From NCBI RefSeq assembly GCF_900169145.1, contig NZ_FXZD01000001.1, forward strand, positions 248,001 to 312,000: a stretch of DNA of 64,000 bases, in the 5' to 3' direction. This document shows, piece after piece, positions 9,689 to 19,443 of the stretch (position 1 is the first letter of the stretch; each line of letters starts with the position of its first letter). Under the pieces are notes generated by a model that saw only the letters and a list, made by a program, of their open reading frames with translations, was not told the DNA's origin and did not search any database. This stretch comes from Brevibacterium antiquum CNRZ 918. GTDB taxonomy: Bacteria; Actinomycetota; Actinomycetes; Actinomycetales; Brevibacteriaceae. The position numbers were made by a program, and so were the translations under genes.

Positions 9689-10528
9689 ATGCTGCGTGTA
9701 GCCGTGCCGAACAAGGGCGCACTGTCCGAAGCCGCCTCCGAAATGCTCAGCGAGGCCGGATACTCCACCCGCCGGGGAAGCAAGACCCTGGTCCATCAGG
9801 ATGAAGTCAACGGCGTCGAATTCTTCTACCTGCGCCCCCGCGACATCGCCGTCTACGTCGGGTCGGGAATCCTCGACGCCGGCATCACCGGTCGCGATCT
9901 GCTTCTGGAGTCGAAGGCCGAGGCGCAGGAAGTCATCGGACTCGGATTCGGTGCCTCCCGCTTCTTCTACGCCGGTGTCAGCGGTTCCTACACCTCCCCG
10001 GCACAGCTCGCGGGTGCCCGCATCGCCACCAGCTTCCCCAACCTCGTCGACGCCGACCTGCAGGCCAGAGGCATCGATGCGAAGACCGTGCAGCTCGACG
10101 GAGCGATCGAAGTCTCCATCCAGCTCGGCGTCGCCGATGCCATCGCCGATGTGGTCGAAACCGGCAGCACCCTGCGCGCGGCAGGACTTGAGACCTTCGG
10201 CGAACCCCTGCTGGAGTCCGAGGCCGTCCTCGTCCAACGCGATGGGGCAGCCGAGACCATCGAGGTGCTCAAGCGCCGGCTCGAATCGGTGATGGTGGCC
10301 CGTCAGTACGTTCTCGTCGACTACAACATCGAAGAGCGCCTCCTGCCACAAGCTCTCGGGCTGACCCCCGGCCTCGAATCACCCACGATCTCCCCACTGC
10401 AGGAGACTGGCTGGGTCGCCGCCCGCGTCATGGTCGAATCCAAAGAGGTCAACAACGTCATGGACCGCCTCTACGCGGTCGGTGCACGTGCGATTCTGGT
10501 GACGAACATTGGCGCCTGCCGAATCTGA
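9689..10528 (+). CDS. hisG: ATP phosphoribosyltransferase (long form)
   Basis: First and feedback-controlled step of histidine synthesis, joining ATP and PRPP. At 279 aa it is the long form with a C-terminal ACT-like regulatory domain (about residues 200-279, ending NVMDRLYAVGARAILVTNI), expected to be inhibited by histidine. The catalytic part shows LRVAVPNKGALSEAA, DAGITGRDLL, and IADVVETGSTLRAAGLE, the PRPP-binding loop. AAAAGGA at 9678-9684 is a good ribosome-binding site for the ATG at 9689. Confidence 0.96.
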   Translation: MLRVAVPNKGALSEAASEMLSEAGYSTRRGSKTLVHQDEVNGVEFFYLRPRDIAVYVGSGILDAGITGRDLLLESKAEAQEVIGLGFGASRFFYAGVSGSYTSPAQLAGARIATSFPNLVDADLQARGIDAKTVQLDGAIEVSIQLGVADAIADVVETGSTLRAAGLETFGEPLLESEAVLVQRDGAAETIEVLKRRLESVMVARQYVLVDYNIEERLLPQALGLTPGLESPTISPLQETGWVAARVMVESKEVNNVMDRLYAVGARAILVTNIGACRI

Positions 10529-10970
10529 TTTCCGCGTCTTCCGACCCCGCCAGGTGCGCGTCATCAGCACCGTCGGCGCAGTGGTGGTGTTCATCGGCTT
10601 TGCCGTGCTCTCCGTGGCACTGCTCGTCGTGGACTGGGACCCTTGGACCCCGCTCGATGTGGTCTGGATGAACCTGCTGGGAATCATCTTCGCAGCCGCC
10701 CTGCTGCGCGTCGCCGACATCCAGGCCCGACCCAGCGAATCCGGCCTGGTCGTGAAGAACATGGTCAGGACGCGGACCTTCGCCTGGGGTCAGATTCTCG
10801 GCGTCGCTTTCTCCCCGGAGGGAGACGACCCCTGGCCGACCCTCGATCTGACCGACGGAACCACCTACAGCGTGATGGCGATCCAGCATGCGGATGGCCC
10901 CCGAGCCCACGAGGAATGTCAGCGATTGCGTATGCTCATCGCTAGATGGACCCACTTCAAGGAGGAATAG
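10509..10970 (+). CDS. Membrane protein with bacterial PH domain
   Basis: A 153-residue protein with two N-terminal hydrophobic helices (about residues 18-40 and 50-63) followed by a PH-like beta domain (ESGLVVKNMVRTRTFAWGQI, FSPEGDDPWPTL, YSVMAIQ). Proteins of this type often follow hisG in Actinobacteria; their role is unknown. The best start is TTG at 10509, which overlaps the end of hisG by 20 bases. The product probably sits in the membrane with the PH domain in the cytoplasm. No link to histidine synthesis can be shown. Confidence 0.75.
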   Translation: MAPAESDFRVFRPRQVRVISTVGAVVVFIGFAVLSVALLVVDWDPWTPLDVVWMNLLGIIFAAALLRVADIQARPSESGLVVKNMVRTRTFAWGQILGVAFSPEGDDPWPTLDLTDGTTYSVMAIQHADGPRAHEECQRLRMLIARWTHFKEE

Positions 10971-10972
10971 GA

Positions 10973-12178
10973 ATGTCGAACGACACAATCACAGGGGTCG
11001 AAGGCCCACTGACCGGATACACGGTCATCGACCTCTCTCGCGCATTGGCCGGCCCACATGCGGGAATGATGTTCGGCGACCTCGGCGCCCGAGTGATCAA
11101 GGTCGAGAACCCGGGCAAGGGCGATGACTCGCGGTCCTGGGGACCTCCCTTCGTAGGACCCGAAGACGACCCGCAGGCAACGTACTTCTTCTCCTGCAAC
11201 CGCAATAAGGAATCCATCGCCCTCGACCTCAAGTCGGACACCGGCAAGCAGACGCTGCGCGAACTCATCTCCCGGGCCGACGTGCTCATCGAGAACTTCC
11301 GCTCCGGCGTCCTCGACCGCCTCGGCTTCTCCACCACGGTGTGCATGGAGATCAACCCGCGCCTGGTGCTCCTGTCGATCACCGGCTTCGGCCACGACGG
11401 ACCCGAATCCTCCCGCGCCGGCTACGACCAGATCGCTCAGGGCGAAGCGGGCCTGATGTCACTGACAGGGTCGGGGCCAGACGACATGCAGCGCGTCGGA
11501 GTCCCCATCGCAGACCTCCTGGCCGGGATCTACGGCTCCTACGGTGTCCTCGCCGCCCTGCTCGAACGTGAACGCACCGGCAAGGGCAAGGTCGTCCGCA
11601 CCTCCCTCATCGCCGGAATGGTCGGAGTCCACGCCTTCCAGGGCACCCGCGCCACAGTGGCCGGGCAGAACCCGCAGCCCGGCGGCAACCACCATCCTTC
11701 TCTGTCTCCCTACGGACTCTTCAAATGCCATGAAGGCGCCGTGCAGATCTCCGTGGGCAACGAGAACCTGTGGCAGAAGTTCTGCGCCGCATTCGACATC
11801 GACCCGGCCACCGAAGGCATGTCCGACAACGCCTCCCGCGTTGCGAACCGCCCGGCCGTGATCGAGCTCATCGAGAGCAAGTTCGCCGCCTTCGGGCCAG
11901 AGGACCTGCTCGCCAAGCTCGGCGACGCAGGGATCCCGTCCGGCACGGTGCGCACTCTCGAAGAGGTCTACTCCTGGGACCAGGCGCTGAGCCAGGGACT
12001 CAAGGTCTCCGTCGATCACCCGGTCCTCGGCGACATCGACCTGCCGGGACCGCCACTGCGCTTCTTCGACGCCGATGGTGAGGCCGAGGTCGAGACCACG
12101 CGGACCGCACACGATGCCCCACCGCTGCTGAACGAGGACGCCGAGGCGATCGTGTCCTGGCTCGACTCGGACGGCTGA
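10973..12178 (+). CDS. CaiB/BaiF family (class III) CoA-transferase
   Basis: Transfers CoA between acyl groups through an Asp-linked intermediate. It is 401 aa, the usual family size. Motifs are VIDLSRALAGPHAGMMFGDLGARVIKVENP at the N-terminus, FSCNRNKESIALDLK, SITGFGHDGPESSRAGYDQI, and GVPIADLLAGIYG, where Asp181 is in the position expected for the nucleophile. GGAGG at 10961-10965 serves the ATG at 10973. It sits between the PH-domain gene and a carboxyltransferase gene inside the his cluster; the substrate is unknown, and pairing with the carboxyltransferase is only inferred. Confidence 0.88.
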   Translation: MSNDTITGVEGPLTGYTVIDLSRALAGPHAGMMFGDLGARVIKVENPGKGDDSRSWGPPFVGPEDDPQATYFFSCNRNKESIALDLKSDTGKQTLRELISRADVLIENFRSGVLDRLGFSTTVCMEINPRLVLLSITGFGHDGPESSRAGYDQIAQGEAGLMSLTGSGPDDMQRVGVPIADLLAGIYGSYGVLAALLERERTGKGKVVRTSLIAGMVGVHAFQGTRATVAGQNPQPGGNHHPSLSPYGLFKCHEGAVQISVGNENLWQKFCAAFDIDPATEGMSDNASRVANRPAVIELIESKFAAFGPEDLLAKLGDAGIPSGTVRTLEEVYSWDQALSQGLKVSVDHPVLGDIDLPGPPLRFFDADGEAEVETTRTAHDAPPLLNEDAEAIVSWLDSDG

Positions 12179-12188
12179 GACTCCCGAG

Positions 12189-12216
12189 CACAGCAGGCCC
12201 AACACAGCAGGTCCAA
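12189..12216 (+). repeat. 14-base tandem repeat between the CoA-transferase and carboxyltransferase genes
   Basis: CACAGCAGGCCCAA at 12189-12202 is followed directly by CACAGCAGGTCCAA at 12203-12216, 13 of 14 identical. Noncoding. Confidence 0.9.
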
Positions 12217-12263
12217 CACCGCTTTACCGTTCGTCAGACACATCTGAAACAGGAGATACGCAC

Positions 12264-13766
12264 GTGGCACGGTTGAATGCTCATGAACTCGTCGACATCG
12301 TCGTGGACGACGGATCCTTCGTGTCCTGGGACACGACTCCGATCACACCCGCCGGAGGAATCTCCGACGAGTACGCGGCCGAACTCGCCGCCGCTAAGGA
12401 GAAGTCCGGAGTCGACGAAGCCATCATCACCGGAGAGGGGCGGATCGAGGGTCGTCGCGTTGCCATCGTCGCCGGCGAATTCCGTTTCCTCGCCGGTTCG
12501 ATCGGCGTGGCCGCGGCCCAGCGGCTCGTCGACGCGATCGAACGTGCGACGCTCGAAGGGCTGCCGCTGCTGGCGGGTCCCGCCTCGGGCGGGACCAGGA
12601 TGCAGGAGGGCACGATCGCGTTCCTGTCGATGGTCAAGATCACCAACGCCGTGATGGCCCATCGTCGGGCCGCCCTGCCCTATCTCGTGTACCTGCGGCA
12701 TCCCACCACAGGCGGCGTGTTCGCCTCCTGGGGGTCGATGGGCCATGTCACCGTCGCCGAGGCGGGATCACTCATCGGCTTCCTCGGCCCACGTGTCTAC
12801 GAAGCCATCTACGGAGAGAAGTTCCCCGAGAACGTGCAGACGGGTGAGAACCTGCACAAGCACGGGATCATCGACGCGGTGATCAGTCCCGAACGGATTC
12901 AGACCACCCTCGCCCGCGTCCTCGACGTGCTCATGGGCGCCAAGGAGATTCCGCCCCGCGTCGCCGACCCGGACACACGTCCCGAGATCGTCGACCCGGA
13001 CTCCGACGCCTGGGACGCGATCACCCGGTCCCGCAACGCCGATCGTCCCGGAGTTCGCGACCTGCTGCGCACCGCGGCCAACACCGTGCTGCCCCTCAAC
13101 GGCACCGGACAAGGTGAGAAGGACCCGGGACTCCTGCTGGCGCTGGCGAAGTTCGGCTCCGCCCCGTGCATTGTTCTCGGTCAGGATCGTTTCCGCCAGG
13201 ATTCCCGGGCACCTCTCGGGCCTGCGGCACTGCGAGAGGCCAGGCGCGGAATGCGGTTGGCCGCCGAACTCGATCTGCCGCTGGTGACCGTCATCGACAC
13301 CCCTGGTGCTGCACTGTCGAAATCTGCTGAAGAGGGCGGAATCGCCGGCGAGATCGCCCGCAGCCTCGCCGACCTCGCGAACCTCGATGCGCCTTCGGTG
13401 TCCCTCATCCTCGGTGAGGGGTCCGGCGGGGGAGCGCTGGCACTGATCCCCGCGGATCGAGTGCTCAGTGCCGAAAACGGGTGGCTTTCGCCCCTGCCTC
13501 CGGAAGGTGCCTCGGCGATCGTGCACCGGACGACCGACCGTGCGCCGGAGATGGCCCAGAGCCAAGGTGTGCATGCACCCATGCTCATGTCGACGGGAGT
13601 CGTCGACCGCATCATCGCCGAACATCCGGATGCGAGTGAGGAGCCATTGGACTTCGTGGCTCGGGTGGGTGCGACACTGGAGTACGAACTCATCGAGCTC
13701 ATGCGTGAACCATCCGACCGGCGCCTGGCGCGCCGGATGGAACGGTATCGCACACTCGGAATCTGA
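12264..13766 (+). CDS. Fused acetyl-/acyl-CoA carboxylase carboxyltransferase (AccD-like + AccA-like)
   Basis: Carboxyltransferase component of a biotin-dependent acyl-CoA carboxylase, 500 aa. The N-terminal half resembles the beta subunit (GRIEGRRVAIVAGEFRFLAG, LLAGPASGGTRMQEG, SWGSMGHVTVAEAGSLIGF) and the C-terminal half the alpha subunit (PLVTVIDTPGAALSKSAEEG, LILGEGSGGGALAL, SPLPPEGASAIVH). The Cys4 zinc finger of AccD is absent. The GTG start follows CAGGAG. Biotin carboxylase and carrier subunits are not in this window. Acetyl-CoA is the likeliest substrate, but propionyl-CoA or another acyl-CoA cannot be excluded. Confidence 0.85.
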   Translation: MARLNAHELVDIVVDDGSFVSWDTTPITPAGGISDEYAAELAAAKEKSGVDEAIITGEGRIEGRRVAIVAGEFRFLAGSIGVAAAQRLVDAIERATLEGLPLLAGPASGGTRMQEGTIAFLSMVKITNAVMAHRRAALPYLVYLRHPTTGGVFASWGSMGHVTVAEAGSLIGFLGPRVYEAIYGEKFPENVQTGENLHKHGIIDAVISPERIQTTLARVLDVLMGAKEIPPRVADPDTRPEIVDPDSDAWDAITRSRNADRPGVRDLLRTAANTVLPLNGTGQGEKDPGLLLALAKFGSAPCIVLGQDRFRQDSRAPLGPAALREARRGMRLAAELDLPLVTVIDTPGAALSKSAEEGGIAGEIARSLADLANLDAPSVSLILGEGSGGGALALIPADRVLSAENGWLSPLPPEGASAIVHRTTDRAPEMAQSQGVHAPMLMSTGVVDRIIAEHPDASEEPLDFVARVGATLEYELIELMREPSDRRLARRMERYRTLGI

Positions 13767-13794
13767 ACGTCGACAAGGAATCTAGGAGAGTCAC

Positions 13795-14559
13795 ATGGTT
13801 GCCATCAGAGTCATTCCGTGCCTCGACGTCGACGAAGGACGTGTCGTCAAGGGCGTGAAGTTCGCGGACCTCAAGGACGCCGGCGATCCGGTCGAATTGG
13901 CCCGACGCTACGGGGAATCCGGTGCGGACGAGCTGACATTCCTCGACGTCACCGCCAGCAGCGGCGACCGGGAGACCGTTCACGATATCGTCCGGGCCTG
14001 TGCCGAAGAGGTCTTCATCCCTCTGACCGTCGGCGGCGGCATCCGCAGCGTCACCGACGTCGATCGCCTCCTGCGTGATGGGGCCGACAAGGTCTCCGTC
14101 AACACCTCGGCGGTCGCGAACCCGCAGCTCATCAGCGACATCGCCCACCATTTCGGCAACCAGGTCCTCGTCCTGTCCCTCGACGCCAGACGGAGCCAGG
14201 GGACGCAGACACGTTCCGGCTTCGAAGTCACCACCCGCGGCGGCAGAGAGTGCACAGGTCGCTGCGCCATCGACTGGATCACCGAGGCCGCCGAGCGCGG
14301 CGTGGGTGAGATCCTGCTCAACTCCATCGACGCAGACGGCACTCGCGATGGCTTTGATCTCGAACTCATCGCCGCCGCACGGGCAGCCGTCGACGTTCCG
14401 CTCATCGCCTCCGGGGGAGCCGGACGGGTCGAGCACTTCGCTCCCGCCGTGGCGGCCGGAGCCGATGCGCTGCTGGCCGCGAGCGTCTTCCACTTCGGAA
14501 CTCTGAGCATCGCCGAGGTCAAGGACGCACTCCGGAACGAAGGGATCGAAGTCCGATGA
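13795..14559 (+). CDS. hisF: Imidazole glycerol phosphate synthase cyclase subunit
   Basis: Cyclase half of the HisF-HisH glutamine amidotransferase that makes imidazole glycerol phosphate and AICAR. The (beta/alpha)8 barrel motifs are intact: [18 protein letters not shown] with the catalytic Asp, [31 protein letters not shown] (second catalytic Asp) and [15 protein letters not shown]. It is 254 aa. TAGGAG precedes the ATG at 13795. hisH and hisA are not in this window. The stop overlaps the hisI start as ATGA. Confidence 0.97.
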   Translation: MVAIRVIPCLDVDEGRVVKGVKFADLKDAGDPVELARRYGESGADELTFLDVTASSGDRETVHDIVRACAEEVFIPLTVGGGIRSVTDVDRLLRDGADKVSVNTSAVANPQLISDIAHHFGNQVLVLSLDARRSQGTQTRSGFEVTTRGGRECTGRCAIDWITEAAERGVGEILLNSIDADGTRDGFDLELIAAARAAVDVPLIASGGAGRVEHFAPAVAAGADALLAASVFHFGTLSIAEVKDALRNEGIEVR

Positions 14560-14927
14560 GCACACACGAGACCACCACGCAGATCGACGCGACCCCGGAG
14601 AACTGGCGCGAACTGATCACTCTCAACTCCGACGGGCTCATCCCCGTCATCGTCCAGGAGGTCAACACCCGGGAGGTGCTGATGATGGCCTGGATGGACG
14701 TGGAAGCCATCGAGCGCACCCTGAGCACCGGCGCCGCAGTCTACTGGTCCCGGTCCAGGCAGGAATACTGGGTCAAGGGCGAAACCTCGGGGAACACACA
14801 GAAGGTGGCCTCCCTGAGCCTCGACTGCGACGCAGACGCTCTGCTCATGGAGGTCGAACAGACCGGACCGGCCTGCCATACTCTGACCCCGACGTGCTTC
14901 ACCGGAAGGACCATCAGTGCCAACTGA
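14556..14927 (+). CDS. hisI: Phosphoribosyl-AMP cyclohydrolase
   Basis: Third step of histidine biosynthesis, opening the adenine ring of phosphoribosyl-AMP. It is 123 aa, a stand-alone enzyme. Metal-binding segments are visible: [41 protein letters not shown] with the Asp/Cys ligands, and a further Cys near the C-terminus (TPTCFTGR). It overlaps hisF by 4 bases and trpE by 11, which couples histidine and tryptophan genes in one unit. Confidence 0.95.
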   Translation: MSTHETTTQIDATPENWRELITLNSDGLIPVIVQEVNTREVLMMAWMDVEAIERTLSTGAAVYWSRSRQEYWVKGETSGNTQKVASLSLDCDADALLMEVEQTGPACHTLTPTCFTGRTISAN

Positions 14928-16494
14928 GACTTCGACGACGTCCACTTCGACGACCGAGACCGGGCTGACTATCCGTCCCAGTCTCGAAGAATTTCGAGCC
15001 TCGGGCGCCGACCACCGCCTGGTGCCTGTCCATGCGGAGGTGCTTGCCGACACGGAGACTCCCTTGAGTCTGTACCGCAAGCTCACCGACGGCGGGCCCG
15101 GCAGCTTTCTCTTCGAGTCGGCCGTGTCCGGAGCCTGGGCACGGTACTCATTCATCGGCTCGGCTCCCGTGGCCACTCTGATCTCCGAGGGCGAGAGTTT
15201 CCGCTGGGAAGGCACACCGCCGGTGGGAATCCCCGCCGAGGGCAGCGTTCTCGACGCCGTGACCGCGACCCTGGAACTGCTCGCCGTCGATGAGACCGAG
15301 TCGGTGCTGGCACCGATGGTCTCAAGCTTCGTCGGCTACTTCGGTTGGGACATCGTCCGCCAGTTCGAAAAGCTCGGCCCGGCACCGGCCAATGAGCACC
15401 ATCTGCCGACCGTGCAGCTGATGATCCCCGGCGACATCGCGGTCTACGATCACTACTCAGGAACCCTGACGCTCGTCGCCAACGTCTTCAACGTCAACGG
15501 TGCCGACACCGGCATCGACGAGGCTTACCACGCGGGTGTCGACCGGATCGAAGCGATGCTGGCCAGAATCACCGAACCCGTCGACGCCGAGATCTCAAGC
15601 ACTCACTTCGTCCCGCCGCAGGTCTCGACACGCACCGACCCACAGGTCTACCTCGACAACGTCGAACGAGCCAAGCAAGAGATCGTCAACGGCGAGATCT
15701 TCCAGGTCGTCCTCGGACAGCGCTTCGACACCGAGTGCACCGCCGACCCGCTGACGGTCTACCGGATGCTGCGCCATTCGAACCCCAGCCCCTTCATGTA
15801 CCTGCTCAACCTCCACGATGATCAGGGCCAGCCCGCTAGCATCATCGGTTCTTCTCCGGAGGCCCTCGTGACGGTTCGCTCCGGTGACGTCGTCACCCAT
15901 CCGATCGCCGGATCCAGGCCCCGAGGCGCCACCACTGAAGAGGACTCGGCCCTGGCCAGAGACCTCATCAACGACGAGAAGGAACTGGCCGAGCACCTGA
16001 TGCTCGTCGACCTTGCCCGCAACGACCTGGCGAAGGTCTGCCAGGCGGGGACCGTGGATGTCAGCGAGTTCATGGACATTGTGCGCTACAGCCACATCAT
16101 GCACATCTCGTCGACCGTGCGCGGAGAACTCGCGCCGGGCAAGGGGGCCGTGGACGTGCTTCGTGCCACGTTCCCGGCGGGCACCCTCTCCGGGGCTCCC
16201 AAACCCCGTGCTCTGCAGATCATCGACGAGCTCGAGACCATCGGCCGCGGAATCTACGGGGGTGTCGTCGGCTACATGTCATTCACCGGAGACCTCGACC
16301 TGGCGATCGCCATCCGCACCGGCGTCCTCCGCGACTCGGTCATGAGCGTCTACGCCGGCGGTGGTCTCGTCGCGGATTCGGTTCCCGAAACCGAATATCA
16401 GGAATCACAGAACAAGGCGGCCGCCGTCTTGGGTGCAGCATCGGCAGCCAGCGCGGTGACGAAGCTCGGAGAGCCGAGAGAGGAATGGACCTGA
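14917..16494 (+). CDS. trpE: Anthranilate synthase component I
   Basis: First committed step of tryptophan synthesis: chorismate to anthranilate, with ammonia from TrpG (not in this window). It is 525 aa with all chorismate-binding motifs: [73 protein letters not shown]. The tryptophan-binding LLES-type element reads LFES here. The first 16 or so residues are a Thr/Ser-rich tail. The GTG at 14917 lies inside hisI; a later start is possible but less likely. Confidence 0.95.
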   Translation: MPTETSTTSTSTTETGLTIRPSLEEFRASGADHRLVPVHAEVLADTETPLSLYRKLTDGGPGSFLFESAVSGAWARYSFIGSAPVATLISEGESFRWEGTPPVGIPAEGSVLDAVTATLELLAVDETESVLAPMVSSFVGYFGWDIVRQFEKLGPAPANEHHLPTVQLMIPGDIAVYDHYSGTLTLVANVFNVNGADTGIDEAYHAGVDRIEAMLARITEPVDAEISSTHFVPPQVSTRTDPQVYLDNVERAKQEIVNGEIFQVVLGQRFDTECTADPLTVYRMLRHSNPSPFMYLLNLHDDQGQPASIIGSSPEALVTVRSGDVVTHPIAGSRPRGATTEEDSALARDLINDEKELAEHLMLVDLARNDLAKVCQAGTVDVSEFMDIVRYSHIMHISSTVRGELAPGKGAVDVLRATFPAGTLSGAPKPRALQIIDELETIGRGIYGGVVGYMSFTGDLDLAIAIRTGVLRDSVMSVYAGGGLVADSVPETEYQESQNKAAAVLGAASAASAVTKLGEPREEWT

Positions 16495-16495
16495 G

Positions 16496-17023
16496 ATGAC
16501 CAAATCACGCGGTGTCCTCCTCGTCCTCATTCTTGCGGGAGCCCTGTGGGCGATCAGCCTCGCCTCCTGGCAGGCAGGGGTCGCCGGCGACACGCTCGGA
16601 CCAGCAGGTGTGGCCGACGTCACGGAAGACGCGAGCTCTCAGGCCTCGCCGGTCGCCACCGCCTGCGTCGCAATCATCGCCGTCACCGGACTGCTCTCGG
16701 CCATGCTGGGAAAGATCGGACGCTTCGTCGTCCTCGGCTTCGCCGGCCTGGCCGCCGTGGGCTACGGCATGACCGCGCTGCAGTCCGTGTCAGCCCCCGG
16801 AGCTACCGCGTGGCCGATCGTGGGCCTGTGCGCGGCAGCCATCGCGCTCATCGTCATCGTCTACGTCGCCTTCTCCTCGGCGAGCTGGACGAACTCGAAC
16901 CGGTACGCCCGGACGGCAGAGGCCGGAGGTGAAGAGTTCGACTCGGCCGCGACCTGGGACGCACTTTCCCGCGGAGACGATCCCGACTCCGCCGCTGGTG
17001 GGGCCGACGATGAATCGAAATGA
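16496..17023 (+). CDS. Trp biosynthesis-associated membrane protein
   Basis: Membrane protein of 175 aa found in actinobacterial trp operons directly after trpE. Four hydrophobic helices are visible (about residues 7-24, 52-69, 76-93 and 103-124) and the C-terminal 45 residues are acidic and probably cytoplasmic. The family is defined by gene context only; its biochemical role is not known. It begins one base after the trpE stop, consistent with cotranscription. Confidence 0.8.
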   Translation: MTKSRGVLLVLILAGALWAISLASWQAGVAGDTLGPAGVADVTEDASSQASPVATACVAIIAVTGLLSAMLGKIGRFVVLGFAGLAAVGYGMTALQSVSAPGATAWPIVGLCAAAIALIVIVYVAFSSASWTNSNRYARTAEAGGEEFDSAATWDALSRGDDPDSAAGGADDESK

Positions 17024-17121
17024 CCTCGTGACCGGGTCGGTGTCTCGACCCAACTCGAAGCGTGTCACAATGGATGCAACAAGTTTTCACGCGTGCCACG
17101 CCTGCATCTCTAAGGAGCACC

Positions 17122-17391
17122 ATGTCGCAAACCGTCGCTCGTAACGGCGCAACCGATCTCGACAAATCGACGATCGACTATGCCGCCATCGCCGACCCAG
17201 GACACGGAAACTCCGTGGCCGGCTGGACCGGAGTCATCATCATCCTGATCGGTGTCGCCATCGGCTGCGTCGGCTTCACGATTCACACCGCGATGATCAC
17301 CTACGTCGGCGTCGGAGTCGTCGTACTCGGCCTCATCGTGGGCATCATCCTGCGTGCCGTCGGCCTGGGAAACAAGCCGAAGAAGAAATGA
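17122..17391 (+). CDS. HGxxPAAW-family small membrane protein
   Basis: 89-residue protein with two transmembrane helices (about residues 33-54 and 58-80) preceded by GHGNSVAGWTGV, a variant of the HGxxPAAW motif that names a family found next to trp genes in Actinobacteria. The ATG at 17122 has TAAGGAG at 17111-17117, so I reject the 20-codon extension upstream. The C-terminus is basic (NKPKKK). The stop overlaps trpC as ATGA. Function unknown. Confidence 0.78.
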   Translation: MSQTVARNGATDLDKSTIDYAAIADPGHGNSVAGWTGVIIILIGVAIGCVGFTIHTAMITYVGVGVVVLGLIVGIILRAVGLGNKPKKK

Positions 17392-18191
17392 CAGTTCTCG
17401 ACGACATCGTCGCCGGTGTACGCGAAGATCTCGCCGAACGCCGGAGGCAGACCCCATTGGCAGACGTCATCGACCGCGCGCGTGAGGCTCAGCCCGCGCG
17501 TGCGTTCGACTATGCCGGCGACTTCGGTGTCATCGCCGAGGTGAAGCGACGTTCCCCTTCCCGCGGGGACCTCGCCCACATCCCTGATCCAGGTACTTTG
17601 GCCGGCCTCTATGCCGCCGGGGGAGCCCGAGCGATCAGCGTGCTCACCGAAGGGCGGCGCTTCTCAGGCAGCCTAGAGGACCTCGATTCCGTTCGCGCTG
17701 CAGTCGACATCCCCGTCCTGCGCAAGGACTTCATGGTCGAGGAATACCAGTTCCATGAAGCCCGCGCCCACGGTGCCGACCTCGTCCTCCTCATCGTCGC
17801 CGCACTCGAGGTCGAACAGCTCCACGAGTTCCACGCCCTCGCCCACGAACTGGGCATGACGGCTCTCGTCGAGACGCACAATGCCGAAGAGCTGGCCATC
17901 GCGGCCGAACTCGATGCTCCGCTGATCGGCATCAACACCCGCAACCTCAAGGATCTGAGCGTCGACACGAATCGCTTCGCGCCGCTGGCTGATCTCGCTC
18001 CCGCCAACTGCACTCTGGTGGCGGAGTCCGGGGTCACCGGTCGCGAAGACGTGGAGACCTACGCCGGAGCCGGAGCTGATCTCGTGCTCGTCGGCGAAGC
18101 CCTCGTCACCGGAGGCGACGCGAAGTCAGCCGTAGCCGATTTCACCGCGACCGGGCGGGAGCGCCGGGCGGCGAACAGTCTCCAGTCTTGA
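17388..18191 (+). CDS. trpC: Indole-3-glycerol phosphate synthase
   Basis: Converts carboxyphenylaminodeoxyribulose phosphate to indole-3-glycerol phosphate. TIM-barrel motifs are present: [15 protein letters not shown] (catalytic Lys and phosphate loop), [60 protein letters not shown]. It is 267 aa. It overlaps its upstream neighbour by 4 bases. It directly precedes trpB and trpA, which use its product. Confidence 0.96.
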   Translation: MTVLDDIVAGVREDLAERRRQTPLADVIDRAREAQPARAFDYAGDFGVIAEVKRRSPSRGDLAHIPDPGTLAGLYAAGGARAISVLTEGRRFSGSLEDLDSVRAAVDIPVLRKDFMVEEYQFHEARAHGADLVLLIVAALEVEQLHEFHALAHELGMTALVETHNAEELAIAAELDAPLIGINTRNLKDLSVDTNRFAPLADLAPANCTLVAESGVTGREDVETYAGAGADLVLVGEALVTGGDAKSAVADFTATGRERRAANSLQS

Positions 18192-18228
18192 TCCACCCGA
18201 CCACCAATTCGAACCGCGAAGGACTGCA

Positions 18229-19443
18229 ATGACCGATTTGAGCCAGGAGAACGGACCCTACTTCGGTTCGTACGGAGGCAGGTTCTTCCCAGAAGCGCTG
18301 ATCCCCGCACTCGACGAGATCGAAGAGACCTGGCGCAAATCCCAGGTGGATCCCGCGTTCACCGAAGAGCTGCTGGACCTGCAGAAGAACTACATCGGGC
18401 GTCCCAGTCTGCTCACCGAGGCCACCCGCTTCGCCGCACACTGCGGCGGCGCGAGGGTCTTCCTCAAGCGCGAGGACCTCAACCACACCGGCAGCCACAA
18501 GATCAACAACGCTCTGGGGCAGGCTCTGCTGGCCAAGCGCATGGGCAAGACTCGAGTCATCGCTGAGACCGGAGCCGGACAGCACGGTGTTGCCACAGCT
18601 ACAGCGGCCGCCCTCCTCGACATGGAGTGCGAGGTCTACATGGGCGAGGAAGACACCCAGCGGCAGGCACTCAACGTCGCCCGGATGCGGCTGCTCGGAG
18701 CTAAGGTCAACTCTGTGTCCAACGGCACCAAGACGCTCAAAGACGCAATGAACGAAGCGATGCGCGACTGGGTCGCCAACGTAGGGAACACGCACTACAT
18801 CATCGGCACCGTCGCCGGCCCGCACCCTTTCCCGGCCATGGTTCGCTCCTTCCAGGACGTCATCGGCATCGAGGCACGCGAGCAGATACGCAACGCCGTC
18901 GGACGACTGCCTGATGCTGTCTGCGCCTGCGTCGGCGGCGGATCGAACGCCATGGGCATCTTCGCCGCATTCCTTGCCGACAAGGACGTTCAGATCTTCG
19001 GCTTCGAAGCCGGAGGAGAAGGTGTCGACAGCGGCCGCCACGCGGCACGATTCTCAGGCGGACGTCCCGGAGTCCTCCACGGCTCCGCCACCTACATCCT
19101 GCAGGACGAGGACGGGCAGACCCGAGGCTCCCACTCGATCTCGGCCGGCCTCGACTACCCCTCGGTGGGACCAGAGCACTCCTACCTGCACGATTCCGAA
19201 CGCGTGACCTACGAACCCGTCGTCGATGAAGAGGCGATGGAGGCGATGCAACTGCTGTCGCGCACTGAGGGCATCATTCCCGCAATCGAATCCGCCCATG
19301 CACTGGCCGGCGCGATGCGAGTGGGACAGAAACTCGGCAGCGACGCGGTTCTGCTCGTCAACCTCTCCGGGCGCGGCGACAAGGACATGACCACCGCAGC
19401 CAAATGGTTCAACTACTTCGACGAAGGAGCTGTGCAGGTATGA
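18229..19443 (+). CDS. trpB: Tryptophan synthase beta chain
   Basis: PLP enzyme condensing indole and serine to tryptophan. It is 404 aa. [19 protein letters not shown] contains the PLP Lys (residue 91); [19 protein letters not shown], the phosphate-binding [12 protein letters not shown] and [11 protein letters not shown] are intact. GAAGGA precedes the ATG at 18229. It forms the alpha2-beta2 complex with TrpA, whose gene overlaps its stop by 4 bases. Confidence 0.97.
   Translation: MTDLSQENGPYFGSYGGRFFPEALIPALDEIEETWRKSQVDPAFTEELLDLQKNYIGRPSLLTEATRFAAHCGGARVFLKREDLNHTGSHKINNALGQALLAKRMGKTRVIAETGAGQHGVATATAAALLDMECEVYMGEEDTQRQALNVARMRLLGAKVNSVSNGTKTLKDAMNEAMRDWVANVGNTHYIIGTVAGPHPFPAMVRSFQDVIGIEAREQIRNAVGRLPDAVCACVGGGSNAMGIFAAFLADKDVQIFGFEAGGEGVDSGRHAARFSGGRPGVLHGSATYILQDEDGQTRGSHSISAGLDYPSVGPEHSYLHDSERVTYEPVVDEEAMEAMQLLSRTEGIIPAIESAHALAGAMRVGQKLGSDAVLLVNLSGRGDKDMTTAAKWFNYFDEGAVQV

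Noticed and set aside
14860..14920. Trp leader peptide/attenuator before trpE
   Set aside because: trpE overlaps hisI by 11 bases and no Trp-rich short peptide or terminator/antiterminator pair fits.
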